DNA from: Diabrotica undecimpunctata
Lineage: Eukaryota; Arthropoda; Insecta; Coleoptera; Chrysomelidae
NCBI RefSeq assembly: GCF_040954645.1
Contig: NC_092813.1
Span: 16,160,136-16,224,135, forward strand
Reading direction: 5' to 3'
Length of the DNA: 64,000 nucleotides
In this document: positions 35,370-48,159 of the stretch, piece after piece
Position numbering within the stretch: the first letter of the stretch is position 1
Layout of the letters: the number at the start of each line of letters is the position of its first letter
Notes under the pieces: model-generated
Databases searched by the model: none
What the model was told of the DNA's origin: nothing
What the model saw: the letters and a program-made list of their open reading frames with translations, nothing else
Position numbers and translations under genes: made by a program

Positions 35370-36982
35370 ATGTCATCTTCCAGTCAGCTACCACAAAATG
35401 CATCATACTTAAAAGCAGTTAGTCAACCACGTAGTATATTAATCCCAAACAGAGATCAAGCTATTCTATTTAACACTTTAGAGAATTGTACAATTAATGA
35501 CTATCTTGAAGGATTGAGTCAGCCTATAGAACCAAAAAATATAATTTTCGCATCCCGTATATCAAACGGCAGAATATGCATATATCTATAATATAAAAAC
35601 CTAGTAGATAAATTCATAGCAGAAACAAAGAAGATAATAGTAAATGGAAATATACTAGAAACGAGAAGATTAATAACGCCATGAATCCGCTTAATTTTGT
35701 CCAATGCATGTCTAATCATACCTTCTAACTTAATAATGGACGAAATAATAAAACTAGGTTTAAATCCTCTCTCAGACATATCATACCTACGGATAGGGGC
35801 AACCAATCCTGCCTTCAGTCACATTCTAAGCTTCCGAAGACAAATTTTCGTTCCACCTTTTCCAGTCAACTTTGTACTGCCTGAATCTTTTATTATCGAG
35901 TTGGAACAAACATCGTACCGCATATTTATAGCCCAAAACGAAACATGTTTTAACTGCAAATTAACTGGACACCAGGCAGCTAATTGTCCAAATATTTCAC
36001 CTTCTAATCATCCTTACAATGATAGTGCAATGCAAACAGAAATGAGAAAAAATTCATCAATAAATCATACTCAACAAGATAATCTACAAAATACTCCCAC
36101 AATCTCAAATACCACTTCCTCCACACTTACTACGTCTTCTCAAACTACATTACAAACAGTAGCAATCCCAAATTTATCAATAAATCAAACCGAACAGTGC
36201 TCACTACAAAATACATCTATACATTTGACCACTTCTTCAGTTAATACTACAATCGCAACACCTACATCGTCTGAGTCATCCCCTAATACCCAAAAACATA
36301 AATTAACCTTACCCAAAACAAGTCAACACTTACCTCCAAATAAAAATACACATATCAATTCTCACGAACCCCAGATAACTTCGAACAAAGCAAGCGGAAA
36401 AAGAACCTTAGAAGATGCAATAAAAAAACTAATAAGTATTTTTGAAAAATTTAAACGTAGAATGAAAGAATACATTATTACTGAGGGCCGAAAGTCCCTG
36501 AAAACTTCTAAAATGTTTATTTTAATGAGTTACAGGGGTGAGAAAAAAAGAGAAAATTTAGTGTGATTTTTAATTTCAAATATCTCATTCAAAAATACTT
36601 CTTGTTTATTTTAATGGAATTTCGGCCCTCGGTAATAATGTAATCTTTCATTCTGTGTTTAAATTTTTCAAAAATATTTGTTAGTTTTCTTATGATTCGA
36701 AAAAAATGATTGCATTTAAAAAGCATTGGCCCGAAATTTTGCGCATACGCTCTTAAGAGATACCAAATCTCCAAACATTACTAGAACCAGTTAGAGAATA
36801 TGTAGAAAGGGAAAAGCAATTGTTAAACTTCGATCAAGTAGTGGATCTATTCGAAAAATTAATAAGGATCAAAAGACATAATCAGCGTAACAAAATTGTA
36901 CTCAGAAGACTCTCATACACTTATAAAGTTTCTATCGGAATTACATCCATACTAGATCGACAAAAGAATGAAAACCAGAAGT
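35370..36982 (+). pseudogene. ORF1 of LINE 1 (plus strand), zinc-knuckle protein
   Basis: Nucleic-acid-binding ORF1 protein of an I/R1/Jockey-group LINE. It begins MSSSSQLPQNASYLKAVSQ and has a folded region whose ISYLRIGATNPAFSHILSFR segment is typical. One CCHC knuckle, CFNCKLTGHQAANCP, follows, then a Ser/Thr/Asn/Gln-rich linker and a helical C-terminus (EYVEREKQLLNFDQVVDLFE). In-frame stops lie at 35589-35591 and 35682-35684. At 36426-36690 an inverted duplication of ~95 bp has been built into the C-terminal region, ending the frame at 36566; homologous sequence resumes at ~36770 and runs to ~36982. Confidence 0.8.
36426..36690. repeat. Inverted duplication within LINE 1 ORF1
   Basis: 36426-36520 (AAACTAATAAGTATTTTTGA ... 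TTATTACTGAGGGCCGAAA) is repeated in inverse orientation at about 36595-36690, where the complement reads AAACTAACAAATATTTTTGA. The arms differ at roughly a tenth of positions, and a ~75-bp spacer lies between. The minus-strand frame 36589-36774 is a by-product of this. Confidence 0.85.
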
Positions 36983-37014
36983 ACCTTTTGGTTTTCTAAT
37001 TCTAGGTGAATTCC

Positions 37015-39583
37015 TTCACCTAGAATTATCGTTGGGGATCTTAACTGTCCAATACGATGTGGGGTTCCATAAAACTCAACCCGAAAGGAGGAATTATAGA
37101 AGATATTATAACATCCCAAAATCTGAATCTACTTAACGACGGAAGACCAACCAGATTCAACATACATAATGGCTCATCGGCAATTGATATTTCTCTGTGT
37201 GACCTAGTTCTGCCCACTACGTTAACATGGGACGTTCTACCCTACTTATATGGTAGTGACCACTACCCCATTATATTTTCTTTAACGCATCAGAAAACCA
37301 CAAATATCGAATCGCCTATCTTAAAGTGGAATATTAAAAATGCTGATTGGACTAATTTTACCAAACAGATCAAACAGAACATTAACCAAACCAACTTTAC
37401 ATCATCAAACGACATTGACAAGTTTTTAAGTACATTTTTTTAAACCATCACAGCAGCCGCAGAGACGTATGTAAAAAAACAAAAATTTTAAAGAAACATA
37501 AACCTCTTCCGTAGTGGACACGGAAAAGCTATCAATAGAATAAAACATCATAAAACAAACGAAAATATAACGGACTACAAAAAACGAAGAGCTGAGGCAA
37601 GATACATTCTAAATAAGAATAGAAAAGAATCCTGGAGAAAATTCATCGCATCTCTAAATACCTCTTCAAGCATAAGTACAGTTTGGAGAAACTTAAGGAA
37701 AATCTCTGGAAAAAACCAACCATATAAGATTCCTTTTCTAGCAAAAAATAACAAAATAATTAGTGATAGAAAAGAAATCGTAGATATGTTAGCAGACCAA
37801 TACGAATTAAATTCCAGTGATGAAAATTACACTGATAATTTTAAAATACATAAAAACAACGTAGAAAAAAACATTTTAGAACTCGACGGACATGAGATTC
37901 ACAACCTTAACGTTTTTTTTTTCCTTCATAGAACTTGCTGAAGCCTTAAACTCTTCCAAAAATTTAATCCCAGGACCAGACGGTATCCCCTTAGCATTTC
38001 TACTACATCTACCAGACAATGGGAAAAATTTATTACTAGACCTTTATAATTTTATCTGGAGTAACCAGGTTTTCCCATCAGCTTGGTCCGAAGCAACAAT
38101 AGTACCACTTCTTAAACCTGAGAAATCCCGGACATCGCCTGAGGCATATCGACCAATATCTTTAACCAATATTATATGTAAAGTGTTAGAGAAAATAGTA
38201 AATAAAAGGCTGAGATGGTATTTAGAACAACAAAAACTCCTTATTCTACAACAAAGCGGATTTAGGCAAAATAGATCCACTATAGATAACCTAATAGACT
38301 TAGAGTCAGGAATACATGAAGCATTTGCAAATAAGCAAGATTGTATCGCAGTTTTTTTTTGATATTAATAAAGCTTATGATACTGTCTGGCGATACAATA
38401 TCATATCAAAATTGCATAATTGGAATATTAGAGGCAATTTGTTAAAATTTATTTCCAATTTTCTTCAATCTCGCAACATCATAGTTCGATCAGACAACGT
38501 TAACTCAGATAAAAAAGTTCAAGAGAACGGAGTACCACAAGGATCAGTTATAAGCTCAACTATTTTTCTAATAGGCATAAACGACATACTCCAACAATGC
38601 TCACCGATTGTTAAAGGAAGAATTTACGGTGATGATTTAGTTTTATTTGCCAAAGAAAAAAACTCTACATCTATTCAAAAACATTTACAACAAACAATCA
38701 GTTAGAATAATGGTCTAGGACTATAGGATTACAATTTTCACCGTCAAAAACTAAATGTATTTTATTCACATGAAAACATAACACACTGAAGCTATATAAT
38801 CAAACCCTCAGTTTCACAAATAATATCAGATTTTTAGGTATGGTTTTCGACCAAAAACTTTCCTGGAAAAAACATACAGAAGAACTTAAAAAATCATCAA
38901 GCAAAGTATCAGTATTAAAAACATTAGAAACTGTTCAAAACACAGCTATACGAATAGCTACAGGTGCGTTTCGACGGTGCGAACGACACCAGTTGAAAGT
39001 TTACAATGCTTAACAGGAGAACCACCCCTAAGTTTACGACGCAAACACCTTTCTCTCTCATATGCTTCTAAAGTAGCTAGTAATAAAGAACACCCTACTT
39101 ATGCCAATACGTTCACAGATCGATTTCAAGACACTTTCTCTACAACAAGACTAGATCCACCATTTTACGAAAGGGTTAGAAGAAACCTTTATGATCTACA
39201 TCTCGAATTTCCAGAAATTCTCCCAATAAATTTCCTAACTTCTCCACCTTGGTTAATACCAATTCCCAACCTAACTAACCTTAGAATATATAAAAAACGT
39301 GAGACTATAACAGACTTGATCAAACAATCATTCTTAACAGAAATGGAGACTTATAAAAATCACTATAAGATATATACTGGCGCATTTAAATCTTCAGACG
39401 GTGTTGGTGCAGCCATTCTCACACCCATTACATCCTTAAAATTTAAATTCAATCCCATTACTTCGTCATACAATGCGGAGTTGTTTGCAATATTACAAGC
39501 ACTTATCCACATAAAAGAGTCGAAACAGTCCCCGCCTCTCATAATAACCGATTCACTAAGCTCACTTCTCACTATCAAACGTT
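37015..39583 (+). pseudogene. ORF2 of LINE 1: endonuclease tail, RT and RNase H, truncated
   Basis: Only the second half of the endonuclease is present (IIVGDLNCPI; IDISLCD; YGSDHYPIIF), joined to the end of ORF1 by a deletion. Reverse transcriptase follows: NLIPGPDGIPLAFLLHL, AYRPISLTNIICKVLEKIV, QQSGFRQNRSTIDNLI, FDINKAYDTVWR, NGVPQGSVISSTIFLI and an RIYGDDLVLFA box. A deletion near 38930 removes the region between FLGMVFDQKLSW and VQNTAIRIATGAFR. An RNase H start (YTGAFKSSDGVGAAIL; YNAELFAILQAL; IITDSLSSLL) is cut at 39583, where the tail of LINE 2 begins. Frameshifts occur at T-runs near 37915 and 38350. Non-functional; it would have copied RNA into DNA at a nicked target. Confidence 0.85.
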
Positions 39584-42500
39584 TGTGTGTGTATGTGTTG
39601 TGTGTGTGAACGAGAGATGGCATTAGACAAAAAATCTGTTTGCCACAGAAAATTGTTATAAGGATGTTTAAATTTTTTATTTTTTAATCGTTTATAAACT
39701 TAATTAGAATATTATATATAGATTTGTCAGAATAACATAACATATTGCTGATGTTAACTGGTAGGCTAATATTAAGATCAATTAAACCTAAATATAGGCT
39801 TGGAGTCTGTTCCCTATGATTAGGACAATCTAAAAATAAGTGGTTCAAATCTCCGACAGATTGACCATCACAGGGACAGAAAGGAGTTTCATAGATTCCA
39901 ATCCTATGCAGATGCTCTGGAAAGAAGCCATGGTTAAGTTTTAGCCGGGTTATTAACGAAGAATGTACTTTATTGTAGTTAAAATAAAATTGGGAATATT
40001 TTTTGGTAAGCATGGATGAATAGAAAAGTAATGGTTTCTTGAAGTCTTCTGAAACTCTTTATATTTTGACATCCATCTTTCCTTGCCAATATTCCTGATA
40101 ATAGAAAAAGATCTTTAAAGTAGTAAAAATTTGTAATATCGGATATCTCAGATGTATTTTTACCATACCATCGACTAATTCGTTTCCAATTACTCCATTG
40201 TGTCCTTTAACCCAGAGTAAAGTAACTGTTTTTTCTGTGAATTTTAGATCATGTAATAATTTTTTGATATCAAGTATAATGGAGTTTTGAAAACTATTAA
40301 ATGGATGGCTACGAATAGCTTGTAATACTTCCTGAGAATCTGATACTATTACGATGTTCTCACAACAATTAGTGACACACCAAGTTAGTGCTTTCTGTAT
40401 AGCAGCAGCCTCGGCTGTAAAAATAGAACAACATTCAGAAATTCGATATTTCTCAACATAATTGCTGTTTGAAACAAAAAAAGCGAAACCAGTACTTTCA
40501 ACAGTTTTTGATCCATCTGTATAAATTATTGTTAAATCTTTCCCTAATTTGCTTAGTATGGATTTGAATATCAGATTAGTTAAAGTTGGCAAGTCTGAAT
40601 AAGAGGGCATTATAATGGTTGGTTTGTCTATCAGAGCTTCAAAGTCTTGTACGTAAAAAGAAAATTTTGGTAGCTGTAATATATAAGATTGAAATGATTT
40701 CGTATCGATAAAAGATTCTGCAAGAGGAGGAGAATTTTTTATTCTCCAGTAGGAATTTGTTAAATTTTCTGTCAAAAGTAAACCTATTTTGTGAACCATA
40801 GTTGTATTAAACGATCTGTATGTTATTAGACGTTTGTTGTCTAACATTTGCCTACGTATGTGTAAAGGTGGTTCCTGGGCTTCTGCTGGAACTGCTTGGT
40901 TTGGTGAAGACATCATAGCTCCTAGACAAATTTTTATTGATTTAAACTGTATTCTCTCAATAGTTAATAGATTTGTTTTGCATGCTGAACCGTAAAGAAT
41001 ACAACCGTAATCCAGAATGGATCGTATGTAGGATCTATAAAACATTAAAGAAATATTTTGATCTGCACCCCATCTTTTTTTAGAAACGAAACGCAGAAGG
41101 TTAATTCCACGCTCGCATTTTTGTTTTACGTACTTTATATGGCTGGACCACAAGAGTTTTTTATCTAGGATCAAGCCTAGATACTTATACTCTTCTGCTT
41201 AGGGGAAATTATAATCACCTATCTGGCATTTGCGTGTGACTTTTTGTCTACGTCTAGTGAAACATACAATCGAAGATTTTTCTTGTGATATACTAAAACC
41301 CATTTGTTTCACCCACTTATCTATGTTACTAAAGCTAAGTTTTAGATTCAACATACAAACTTCATAGAATTTATGGCTGGTATATAAACATATATCGTCT
41401 GCATATTGAATTATTTTGCATTTTTCATCCATCAAACCATGCAGATCTGCAGTATAAACATTAAATAATAAAGGACTTGGAATTGACCCCTGTGGGAGAC
41501 CGTTATATAATATTCTTGGACCGTGTAATACATTTCTATGGTCCCGTAAGTATATTTTTCTATTCACATACAAATTTATTATATTTACAGATAATATTTT
41601 ATTAATACCACATTCCCCCATTTTGGAATATAATATATTCAAATCAACCACGTCATATGCACCCTTTAAATCTAGAAACAAACATAGCATAAATTCTTTT
41701 TTTGAGAAACAGAGTTGTATATCCCTAGCTAAATGTATGAGAGCATCAATGGCACCTCGACCTCTACGAAAGTCAAATGTTCTAATCTAAATTTTATAAG
41801 TATTTCAAAGGATTTTGTCCCACATGATAAAAAAGAAATGGGTCTATAAGATGATGGAAGTTCTGGGTTTAAGTTAAATTTGAGTAAAGGGCATATGATA
41901 ATATTTTTTAAAGTATCGCAATATTCTTGTTTCAACCACCAACTATTAAAGATTTGTAACAGAACATCTTTGGTATTTGACGGCAATTTGTCCAATAAAT
42001 TATAAGTAAAACCGTCTAAACCGGGGGCTGTATTTCTGCTTTTTTTTTTTTAGTGCGAAATCTAGTTCTGAAGGAGTAAAAGGTTTTGACATGGAATCTA
42101 TACTAGTATTAAAACGAAAAATTTCTTTAATCCTACCAACATTACCAGAGGCAGATGAAGGTGCAAGTTGGTCTACCATCTGTTTAATGAGATTTTTAGA
42201 AAGTTGAGGTTTTTTGTTGTACTGATAGTTATTGGAAATTGATCTGACGGTTAACCATATTTTTGAGAGAGGTGTGCTTTTATTTAGACTATTTAAAAAT
42301 GTATTCAACTACTTTTTTTCTTTGTTTTAAATAATCGTCTGGTTTGGGCTGCTATATTTTTATAGTTTATGTAATTATTATGGTTACTTTGGGTTCGATA
42401 CGCTTTCAAGGCTTCTGATCGTTTTTTTATTATAAATGTACATTCCTCATCCCACCAATAAGGCCTTGGTATTGAAGGAGTAAAAGGTTTTTTTATGGGC

Positions 42501-43127
42501 ATAGATTTGGAAGCAGCTAGAGAGATAGTCTGAAAGAGTAGGGCTGTTTTCTCATCGTTCAAAACATTATTAGATGATAAAAATATGGATAATTGTTTTT
42601 CTAAATCTGTCTGAAATAGCTTCCAGTCAGCGCGGCAATCGTTCCATTTTGTTGATGGATTAATTAGGAATGAAGAAGGATTAATTTTAAGCTCTATTTT
42701 AATAGGAAAATGATCGAATCCCAATGTGTCGGGTAAAACTGACCAGTTTATACGATTTTTTAATGAGGCTGAGGTGATAGTCAAATCAACGGCAGAATGA
42801 GTACCACTCGCGGCGATTCTAGTAGGTGTTCCGTTATTTAGAGAAACTAATTCGAGAAAATCCATGCTTTCGACTAATATTCTACCATTACATTCATCCG
42901 GGATCGGACCCCACATGTAATGTTGGGCATTAAAATCACCACAAAAAACTGTTTTATTATATTCGAATTGTTTAAATAAATGTATCCAATCAGCCTTTTC
43001 TACTCTGATGTCAGATGGTTTATATATAGATGCAAAAGATACATTAATTTTGTTAAGTAAGACTGCACACACTTCTATTCCGGTATTAAAATTATAGTTA
43101 ATGTTAATTATTTGATAATCAATGCCC
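39584..43127 (-). pseudogene. LINE 2 (minus strand): endonuclease, RT, RNase H, Cys/His end
   Basis: Read from 43127 downwards. The second part of an AP endonuclease (NTGIEVCAVLLNKINVSFAS; VFCGDFNAQHYMWGP; LTITSASL; LGFDHFPIKIEL). A reverse transcriptase (ELPSSYRPISFLSCGTKSFE; FLDLKGAYDVVDLNILYSKM; NGLPQGSIPSPLLFNVY; IIQYADDICLYTS, catalytic box intact). An intact-looking RNase H (IYTDGSKTVESTGFAFF; AEAAAIQKALTW; IVSDSQEVLQ; LLWVKGHNGVIGNELVD). Then a C-terminal Cys/His cluster (FCPCDGQSVGDLNHLFLDCP) ending at 39684, and a 3' untranslated region with a CA-rich tail at about 39584-39608. Frame breaks fall mainly at homopolymers (~42046, ~42310). Jockey/I-group LINE, 5'-truncated at ~43127. Confidence 0.88.
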
Positions 43128-44480
43128 TTTCTTTTCGTGTATAAAGCCTTCCTGGATGTAACTATAAAAATGGATTCGTTACAACCATATCCGTGTCTTG
43201 GCAGAATTTGATCACTCTTTCTCCTCTTTCGTTTCCTGTGATAAGATCATATATCTTCACAACATTTTCGACTGCCTTGTCCTATTTTGGCGTTTAAATC
43301 GCCCAAGTTAATGGTTAATTTTTTTCAGTTTTATGGAAACTTCTGGAGTCAGAAAAAAAGTTTCTATTTATTCGTCACTAGATTTGGATGTCAGTGCGTA
43401 AACTTGAATGATGTTTATATTAGAAGGGAATTAATTTAATTTTTCATGACACATCTCTGTCTGTATTTCTTGTTAAGGCATCTCCCGAATAAATGATATG
43501 GTCTTCGTGTATAATTATTACTCCAGAATCTAGCTATCTAACTTGTAAGCATTGCAGAAAATGATTTGCTATCTTGTCTGCTTGGTACATGTTTCGAATG
43601 TTCCACTTATCGATTCTTTTCACTTAAGGGACATTTATTGGCTCATCGGATGTCTCGGGGGAGTCTTATCGTCCTCTCCCAATTAAGGAGTGCTCGGTAC
43701 TTATCGCCATTTCTTTTGGAATTTTTTCCTCTATCGCCAGGATTATGGTGTCCTGGAGATATCTTTACGGATCTTTTATGTGGTAGTCATCTCGTGGCTT
43801 TTAATAATTCAATGCGGTTATAAAATGTAGCTCTTCTGACTTTGGATCCAATTTGTCAACTTGAGAGTAATCGAATGCCCTTCCACTGTCCGTGCTTCCA
43901 CCCGTAGCTGTTTACGAACAAGTGGGAGAATGCTTATAACAATAATTGTTTGGTTACTAGAGTTTGTAGTAAAAGTAAATGAAGTGACCCTTCTGCCCTC
44001 GGAATCCTAATAGCCATTCGGGGTCAAAAGAAACAAGAGTTAGCCAAGAGAGATCGATAGGAAAGATTAAAGACATTTTACTCAAGACAAGTTGAAAAAG
44101 AGTAAAATGTAAAGGTACTTATGATCTGCAAGGTGCGTTTTATAAGCGTATGAGTATTGATACACTTTGTGTTCCCGCTTATACCTCGGAGTGTGGACTA
44201 CAGACTGTATGGCTCGTCCAGCATGTCATGGAGAGTGCACGACATTTCACTATGTATGTAGATACCCTAACGGCATAGCCTGACCTGATAGAATTACTCC
44301 TGATACCAACAACAAGACCAGCAATGCCATTACAGCATGGTACTACTATTTTTTGTAACGGCTTGGTGGTTGAATGATAATTATTAAAAATATGATTACT
44401 GACTCATAACTGGTTCTACCGATAATACAGTAAGTAATCAAAAATAAGTAATATAAACACCAGCTATCGAATATATAGAT
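43128..44480. repeat. Dispersed repeat copy 2, LINE endonuclease relic (partner of 1376-2945)
   Basis: Direct copy of 1376-2945 without the 226-bp LINE insert. On the minus strand it encodes the same decayed endonuclease (NERGERVIKFCQDTDMVVTN near 43220-43165, GDLNAKIGQG near 43290, a start near 43620). It joins LINE 2 at ~43127, where the endonuclease frame of copy 2 stops matching. The copies differ in several indels, for example an extra ~45 bp near 44190-44235 here. Confidence 0.8.
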
Positions 44481-45177
44481 CTAGGTTAGGTATATTTCAA
44501 TTTTTTTGAGTTCTGAGTAGGTTTCAGATTTTTACATAAATCAATTGAAGCAGTTCATAAAATAAAAAATATTCAAAAATTAATTACAAAAAATTTGTTT
44601 TTTCGATCTGAAAATATGGTTTAGAAAAATTATGGTAGTTTTACTACTACTGTAAAGGCATCATATTACATAGTAAAAATGAGTGTAATTATGGTATATC
44701 TACTATAATTATAGTATAGTTGCTAAAACTGGCGCCACTGCTGTTTGATTTAAATTTTATAACGCGCCAAGGCATAGGGTTTGCAGTGACAAAATCGAAT
44801 ATATAAATTTGAAGGTAAAAATGTGGTAAAATTTCCGAGCGCGATATTAGATCAAAAAATCATCTAAACGTCCATTTAAAACTAAGCAAATTGATATCTT
44901 TATCGATTCGAACAAAAATTATAAACCATACTGACTGAACCATGCTGTTACGTAATCTGAGAAAATACATCAAAATTATTTGAAGAACCTTTTCCTTAAA
45001 ATTAAAAGCGTAACCTAGCAAGTTGAAAATTTGATTGCCATTATGCAAAAAAATTTAAAATAAACATAAAATAATTACTCTTGATAAAGGTTCGTTTTTA
45101 TCCAAAGATATATAACAAATATCTTACAGTAATTACCGTCGATATCTTTCTAGTAGCACCAACTGAAATATGCCTAT
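44481..45177. other. No recognisable feature
   Basis: AT-rich DNA; the minus-strand frame at 44860-45048 has no domain. I see nothing I can support. Confidence 0.5.
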
Positions 45178-47104
45178 CAATATATACTGAGTGAGTTTTT
45201 TGTGCGACAGTGGTCTATAATTCCATTATGGTACAGACTATCCAAAAAAGATATTTAGAAAAAATTTAGGTTGATATAATAATTCATATATAAAATAATA
45301 TAATATATGATTGATTTAAATAGATAGAAAAAATAAGATTCTCCAGGCTTGGAGAATATATATACTCCTATACGGTGAATAATAACTACGTGGTAAAGCA
45401 AACCTTTTTTGAGTGGGACACTCTATCTATTCTCTCATATTTCAATTCCTCTCTAATCACTGTTTTTACAATATGAAGTTTTACGCTACTATATAGGATA
45501 TTTATCAAATTATGTCCATGTTTTATTTTAAACTCGCTATGAAATAAGCACCCTGTTAACAAAAAAAGCTCCTTACCAAGAAAGTTTTAATAAAACATTT
45601 TTAATTTTCGATTGTGACGAGCAATTATTAATAAGTCACTTGCAAAAATGACAGTTTTTATATTATTATCTTTTTAAGTGGTCTGTGTTACTTGTCTATT
45701 TTCTTCTACAGAATTTTATTCTCATTTTTGAAAGTAAGGACAAGATCTGGGTATTGAGAGAAAATTCAAGAAATTTTCTACTTGCTTCTAGAAACAGCGA
45801 TTTTTTTAACGGAAGGGATAAAAAAAAGCTCCTGAAAAATGAATGAATATGACGTTGGCACTGGGTCAGTTACCAACAAAGATGCAATAATTGTAACAAT
45901 TAATGCGGTATAAAAGAAATAAATCTAAAGTAAATGTTCAAAATATCCACAGCCAACGTCTATGAAAATTTGTAACCGATTTTCAAATGACCGAGACGCA
46001 GTTCCTAATATTTGAAAGCAAATATTATTAAAAGCTTCTCTGATTATATTGTTTATACCATCTGGCGTTGTCGAAAGCCTCTGGTACACATGGTTTTTTA
46101 TACAGCCCCATATGACAAAATAAATTTTTTCAATTCTGGTGATTGCCGTAGCCCAACAGTTGGTCCTCTATTGCCAATCCACCTGCCTAATAAGTGCAGC
46201 GTGATGAACTAGAGCACCGCCGTGTAAATACCACAATCGAATATTAAGTCGAACATTTTGCACTAGTAATGACAAATGATTATTCAGAAAATCCAGATAT
46301 ATAGTACCATTCACAAGGCCGTCAAAAAATATTGGCCAATGATTACTAGTTTGTCTGTGATTTTCTCCTTCATGCTACTCAAAAGTTCGTTAATTTTCAC
46401 GATAAAGAACCTAAAAGGAAAAACTCATAACGGCAGATCGTGAAAACAAAAAATTTTACCTTGTAAAAGTTGTGGAAAATTCGATTTTTAGAAAAATGAA
46501 CCCGGTTCAACCCGGTAATTTTCCTTTTCTTTTATCTTTCTCATATCTCCGTCTTATATGCTATTTTCAGTACACAAAAAGGCACGAGGAATTTTATTTG
46601 TTTTTTGAAATAAAATAAAGGGATTTACATTTAAAAAATATGCGAAAATCGTAATTTTTTTTGTAGTTCACCCTGTATACGGTTATTCGTCAATGACTTC
46701 TGTTAAACTTATTTGAAAACCGAAACATATAGTTTAGCTTATTATGTAAACTAATTATTTAAATACTTCTTCTATACGTTTATCTTATAACAATGTCGAA
46801 ATAAAAATTGCCATAATTAGTGAAATACTCTGTATAGTACTGGGAAAACCCATAATTTAAGAAAAGGAATTTTGAATTTAAAGAGAAAGATGAGAAAATA
46901 TACAAGGTAACTTATTTAAAAAATTGTGTTTGTTTTATCACGTACTTATTAACTATGCTGTCGAATTCGGCATATTATTATCCAAGCCTGGAGAATATCA
47001 TAGTCTACATTTTTTCTACATTGCTTTTTGAATATTCTGTAAACCATATTATATTATACCATAATGGAATTATCGACCCAAGTCGTACTTAAAACTCACC
47101 CGTA
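45178..47104. mobile_element. Mariner-like transposon relic with long inverted ends
   Basis: The left end (AATATATACTGAGTGAGTTTTTTGTGCGAC... ATAATTCCATTATGGTA, 45178-45233) is matched in inverse orientation at about 47048-47104. A second inverted block, ATTCTCCAGGCTTGGAGAATA near 45337 and TATCCAAGCCTGGAGAATATC near 46979, extends the similarity inward to ~180 bp on the left and ~140 bp on the right. A degraded transposase lies between. About 46500-46690 is a separate repetitive-looking stretch ending TTCACCCTGTATA. Confidence 0.65.
45900..46400 (-). pseudogene. Mariner/IS630-type transposase, C-terminal relic
   Basis: The minus strand reads, with stops, FFDGLVNGTIYLDFLNNHLS, then LLVQNVRLNIRLWYLHGGAL in the place of the usual W-F-Q-H-D-G-A-P-A-H block (catalytic D changed to G). 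It continues YFVIWGCIKNHVYQRLSTT, PDGINNIIREAFNNICFQIL and SFENRLQIFIDVGCGYFEHLL, a typical end for this transposase type. The N-terminal DNA-binding part is not recognisable. Cut-and-paste activity is impossible as it stands. Confidence 0.75.
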
Positions 47105-48159
47105 TATTCCTGCTATCACAATCTGCCGCTGAAAACATTATTAAAGTGCATAGATAATATTATTAATAAAAAGTTGACGATTTTGTAAAAGTTGTATAGT
47201 TTTTGTATTCACATTATAAGATCCAGTCTATTTTACTATTCGCATATAAAGTTAGGAAATAAACGAGAACTTTAAATTTAAATTAAACATAGTTTTGAAT
47301 ACAAAATATTCTAGTAAAATAGTCGACTTTCAGTAAAACGGGTTTTTATGGAAATAAATTTAGATTTCTAAACTAATTTATTTATGTATAAAATTAAACT
47401 TCAAATTGACAATGAATAATATACGGAACTCAATTAAATAAGATAATGTTCTAAAAATTCACTTACCTCCGCTGCATGTATTCTTTGTACACGAACACAA
47501 ACTTCCTATACAGCGCCATCTGTCAGTTACGTTTTTAAGGATCCATTAAACCACATTATCTGAAACGGATGAACTGATATTTAATGAATCCATGGCTGTT
47601 TCCAATGCAGAAAAAAAGGTTCGTCGAATAGGTCTCTCCCTGAGTGTAGTTTCCATATACCCAATCAAGCTGCAAAAAGATAGAAAAATTATTAAAGATC
47701 ATAAATATATATAAAAACATATATCGTCGGTTCAATGCCAAAGTCACGAATGTGCATATTTGATGTTTTAAGAAAAAGCCGTTTTAAACATTGGGGACAT
47801 TGTTAAAAATAGAAATTTCAACTTATGAAACTAACGACTATTGAAAAATTACTTTTATACAGCATTAAATAATGACGGCTGAAAATTTTCTACATTTTTA
47901 ATGTTTTTCCAAAAAATAATGCATATTCGTTGTTTTGGCCTTTCAAAATTTAAGACGTATTGTGTTTCGTTAAAACAAATAAAACCATAATATTGATAAA
48001 ATGAGCTAGTTTTATTGAGAATATAAGTCAATATTATAAAAGTTTAGTTTTCGTTATCATCGGACTGAACAAAATAAAAAACAAACATCAAAGTTTTCTA
48101 AGAAAAACAAAAATCCTTTCTCTATAGAAGAAAATTAAAATAAATCATAGTCGTATACT
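47105..48159. other. No recognisable feature
   Basis: AT-rich sequence with one short minus-strand frame (47556-47747) that shows no domain. No repeat structure was noticed. Confidence 0.5.

Noticed and set aside
37057..37443. A separate host endonuclease/phosphatase gene
   Set aside because: It is the second half of the LINE 1 endonuclease, in order with RT and RNase H downstream.
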